Of a DNA stretch of 64,000 nt, positions 62,725 through 64,000 are shown in pieces. A program made the translations under genes and the position numbers. This DNA comes from Taeniopygia guttata (lineage: Eukaryota > Chordata > Aves > Passeriformes > Estrildidae): assembly GCF_048771995.1 (NCBI RefSeq), contig NC_133063.1:66459014-66523013 (forward strand). The letters run 5' to 3'. Every line of letters begins with the position of its first letter. Within the stretch, counting starts at the first letter, position 1. The notes under the pieces were generated by a model, which was not told the DNA's origin, searched no databases, and was given only the letters and a program-made list of their open reading frames with translations.

Positions 62725-62783
62725 GATGAAGCCATTTTCCAGCAAAAAAAAAAAAAAAAAGATGAAGCCAGAAGCCATTTTCC
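62725..62783 (+). repeat. Duplicated flank around an A17 run
   Basis: GATGAAGCCA at 62725-62734 recurs at 62761-62770, with TTTTCCAGC and a run of 17 A between them. GAAGCCATTTTCC then recurs again at 62771-62783. This resembles a target-site duplication around a very short poly-A-tailed insertion, or a slippage product. Confidence 0.8.
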
Positions 62784-63486
62784 CCATCAAAAAAACCTAT
62801 CTGATTCCAAGCCCCAGGCATGACTAAAATTCTTTGCTAACTTTGACTCTGACACAGTTAAAACAGCAAAAAACTTGTTTCAGTAATTTTCATTCTTCTC
62901 TAGATAATCATATAGTTTTAATTCCCCCCATTACGTCTTCATGCTATAATGTGAGCTGTGGGCTTCAAAGACATACCATGAAGTACCTAGATGATAAAAA
63001 AGTGCTGTGATTGACTTTTTGCAGACACATAGCTTGCAAGGGGATGTTTATGTAAGATACAAAAGAGACCCATTTTCCCAGCTAATAATTGCACTTTGAA
63101 AACAAAGGTATTAAACTTCATCTGGTCACCTGTCATAGCAAGAATTTTACTCTTTTTTACTGCACAGACTCATTGCTAAACCTACATAATCCTGAAATGT
63201 AACTTTTAAGTGAGATTTATGGTTATGATTAGATTTGTAATATCAGGTTGCTCTTGTAAACCCCCTTGTTTTCCTAGGAAGTTGGGCCTATAAATATCCT
63301 GGGGGCAGGACCACTGGGATGATATTGCCCAGTTTATGCTAAAAGCTTTGTTGTTGGGTTTTTTGGCTTTTAAACCACAAAAAACTCCACCCCAAAACAA
63401 ACTTTGAAACAAAAAGAAATCCCAATCCATCAACTATCACATAATAAAATTATATGTAATGTTTAATTATCTAATAGGATTAAAGT

Positions 63487-63570
63487 AAAAAAATGCCAAA
63501 AAAAGAAAAACAAAAAAAAAAGCCAAAAAAACCAAACAAACCCAAAACAAAAAACCCCAAACAAACAAGA
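63487..63570 (+). repeat. A/C-rich low-complexity tract
   Basis: Long A-runs with interspersed CC, CCAAA and CAAA units and very few other bases. Similar to the tract at 38168-38245. Confidence 0.9.
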
Positions 63571-64000
63571 ACTTGGAAAAAGTAGTTGAGAACAAACCAG
63601 CCTGTAGGAGATAGAAAACTATGGCATAGATTCAAACTCTAACTGTGAGGACAAAAACATGTTCAGAGCGACTGTCAGCTTCCCCAAGGGTAAAACGCAA
63701 AGGCTTTAAATTGTAACATTGCTGGGAAATCAGACAGATTTTTTACCCTCCCCTCATTCACAGGGGGCATTGTGACAAAATCAGAATACTGCAGATATTT
63801 TGGAAAATAAATTTATCGGTGCCTCAGACTGTAGCTTGCAGCTGCCGGGGTCTGGATGTATTCTAGAAAGTCATTCAAAACAAACATGAAAAAGGGAAAC
63901 AAAGGTTTTTCTGACATAAACCTTTGTAGTGGTGTTTTCATTTCAGGGCTGCTGTTTCACTCTACCCTGGGTTAGCTGTTTGCAACTGAGTGTACACACA

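Larger units (their letters stand above)
52576..64000. other. Intergenic DNA, no gene supported
   Basis: Ordinary AT-rich sequence with short repeats near 55526-55560 (ACATATTGA units), the A17-containing duplication at 62725-62783 and the A/C-rich tract at 63487-63570. Short frames overlap on both strands (for example 61128-61534 and 61715-62119) without domain resemblance. Confidence 0.6.

Noticed and set aside
1..64000. CRISPR arrays, bacterial genes, tRNA or rRNA genes
   Set aside because: No spaced direct-repeat arrays, no cloverleaf with A and B boxes that I could identify, and no bacterial gene organisation. The window is vertebrate nuclear DNA.

Overview
This window is vertebrate nuclear DNA from a bird, probably a passerine. 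The evidence is several CR1 LINE copies with the 3' end typical of birds, a solo retroviral LTR starting TGTCCTGGTTTAGG (a start I associate with songbird LTR families), poly-A and CAAA-type simple repeats, and an AT-rich, CpG-poor background broken by one sharp CpG island. There are no bacterial operons, CRISPR arrays or plasmid features.

I can support one protein-coding gene: ENC1 (ectodermal-neural cortex 1, a BTB-BACK-Kelch protein) on the + strand. Its 589-codon reading frame is intact and lies in one exon (27899-29668). The layout I infer is: a CpG-island promoter and non-coding 5' exon at about 22.5-23.75 kb; a first intron of about 4.5 kb ending at a clear acceptor (AG at 27885-27886), 12 nt before the ATG; the coding exon; a strong splice donor 32 nt after the stop codon (29701); an intron in the 3' UTR ending at a strong acceptor (33126); and a terminal 3' UTR exon of about 3 kb, with candidate poly(A) signals at 34688, 35093 and 36211. 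A conventional AU-rich element lies at 34298-34314. The second intron also holds AATAAA signals (30680, 30800) that could end a shorter mRNA.

1-22.4 kb, upstream of ENC1: no supportable gene. It holds a probable minus-strand LTR (about 3.3-3.9 kb), two plus-strand CR1 copies (about 4.55-5.15 and 10.26-10.68 kb), a solo LTR with a short target-site duplication (20880-21522), several perfect hairpins, and stretches that look like conserved regulatory DNA.

36.2-64 kb, downstream: no supportable gene. It holds a minus-strand CR1 copy (about 43.2 kb), a CR1 3' tail (about 43.75 kb), an older CR1-like scrap (about 52.5 kb), small tandem duplications, A/C-rich simple repeats and a poly-A insertion-like duplication (about 62.7 kb). 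In other vertebrates ENC1 is flanked on its 3' side by a large gene-poor interval, so part of this stretch may be regulatory DNA for ENC1. Nearly all short reading frames elsewhere look like chance frames, and the long frames in the CpG island are a GC-content artefact. I did not find a new multi-gene system. The most informative feature is the architecture of the ENC1 3' UTR.
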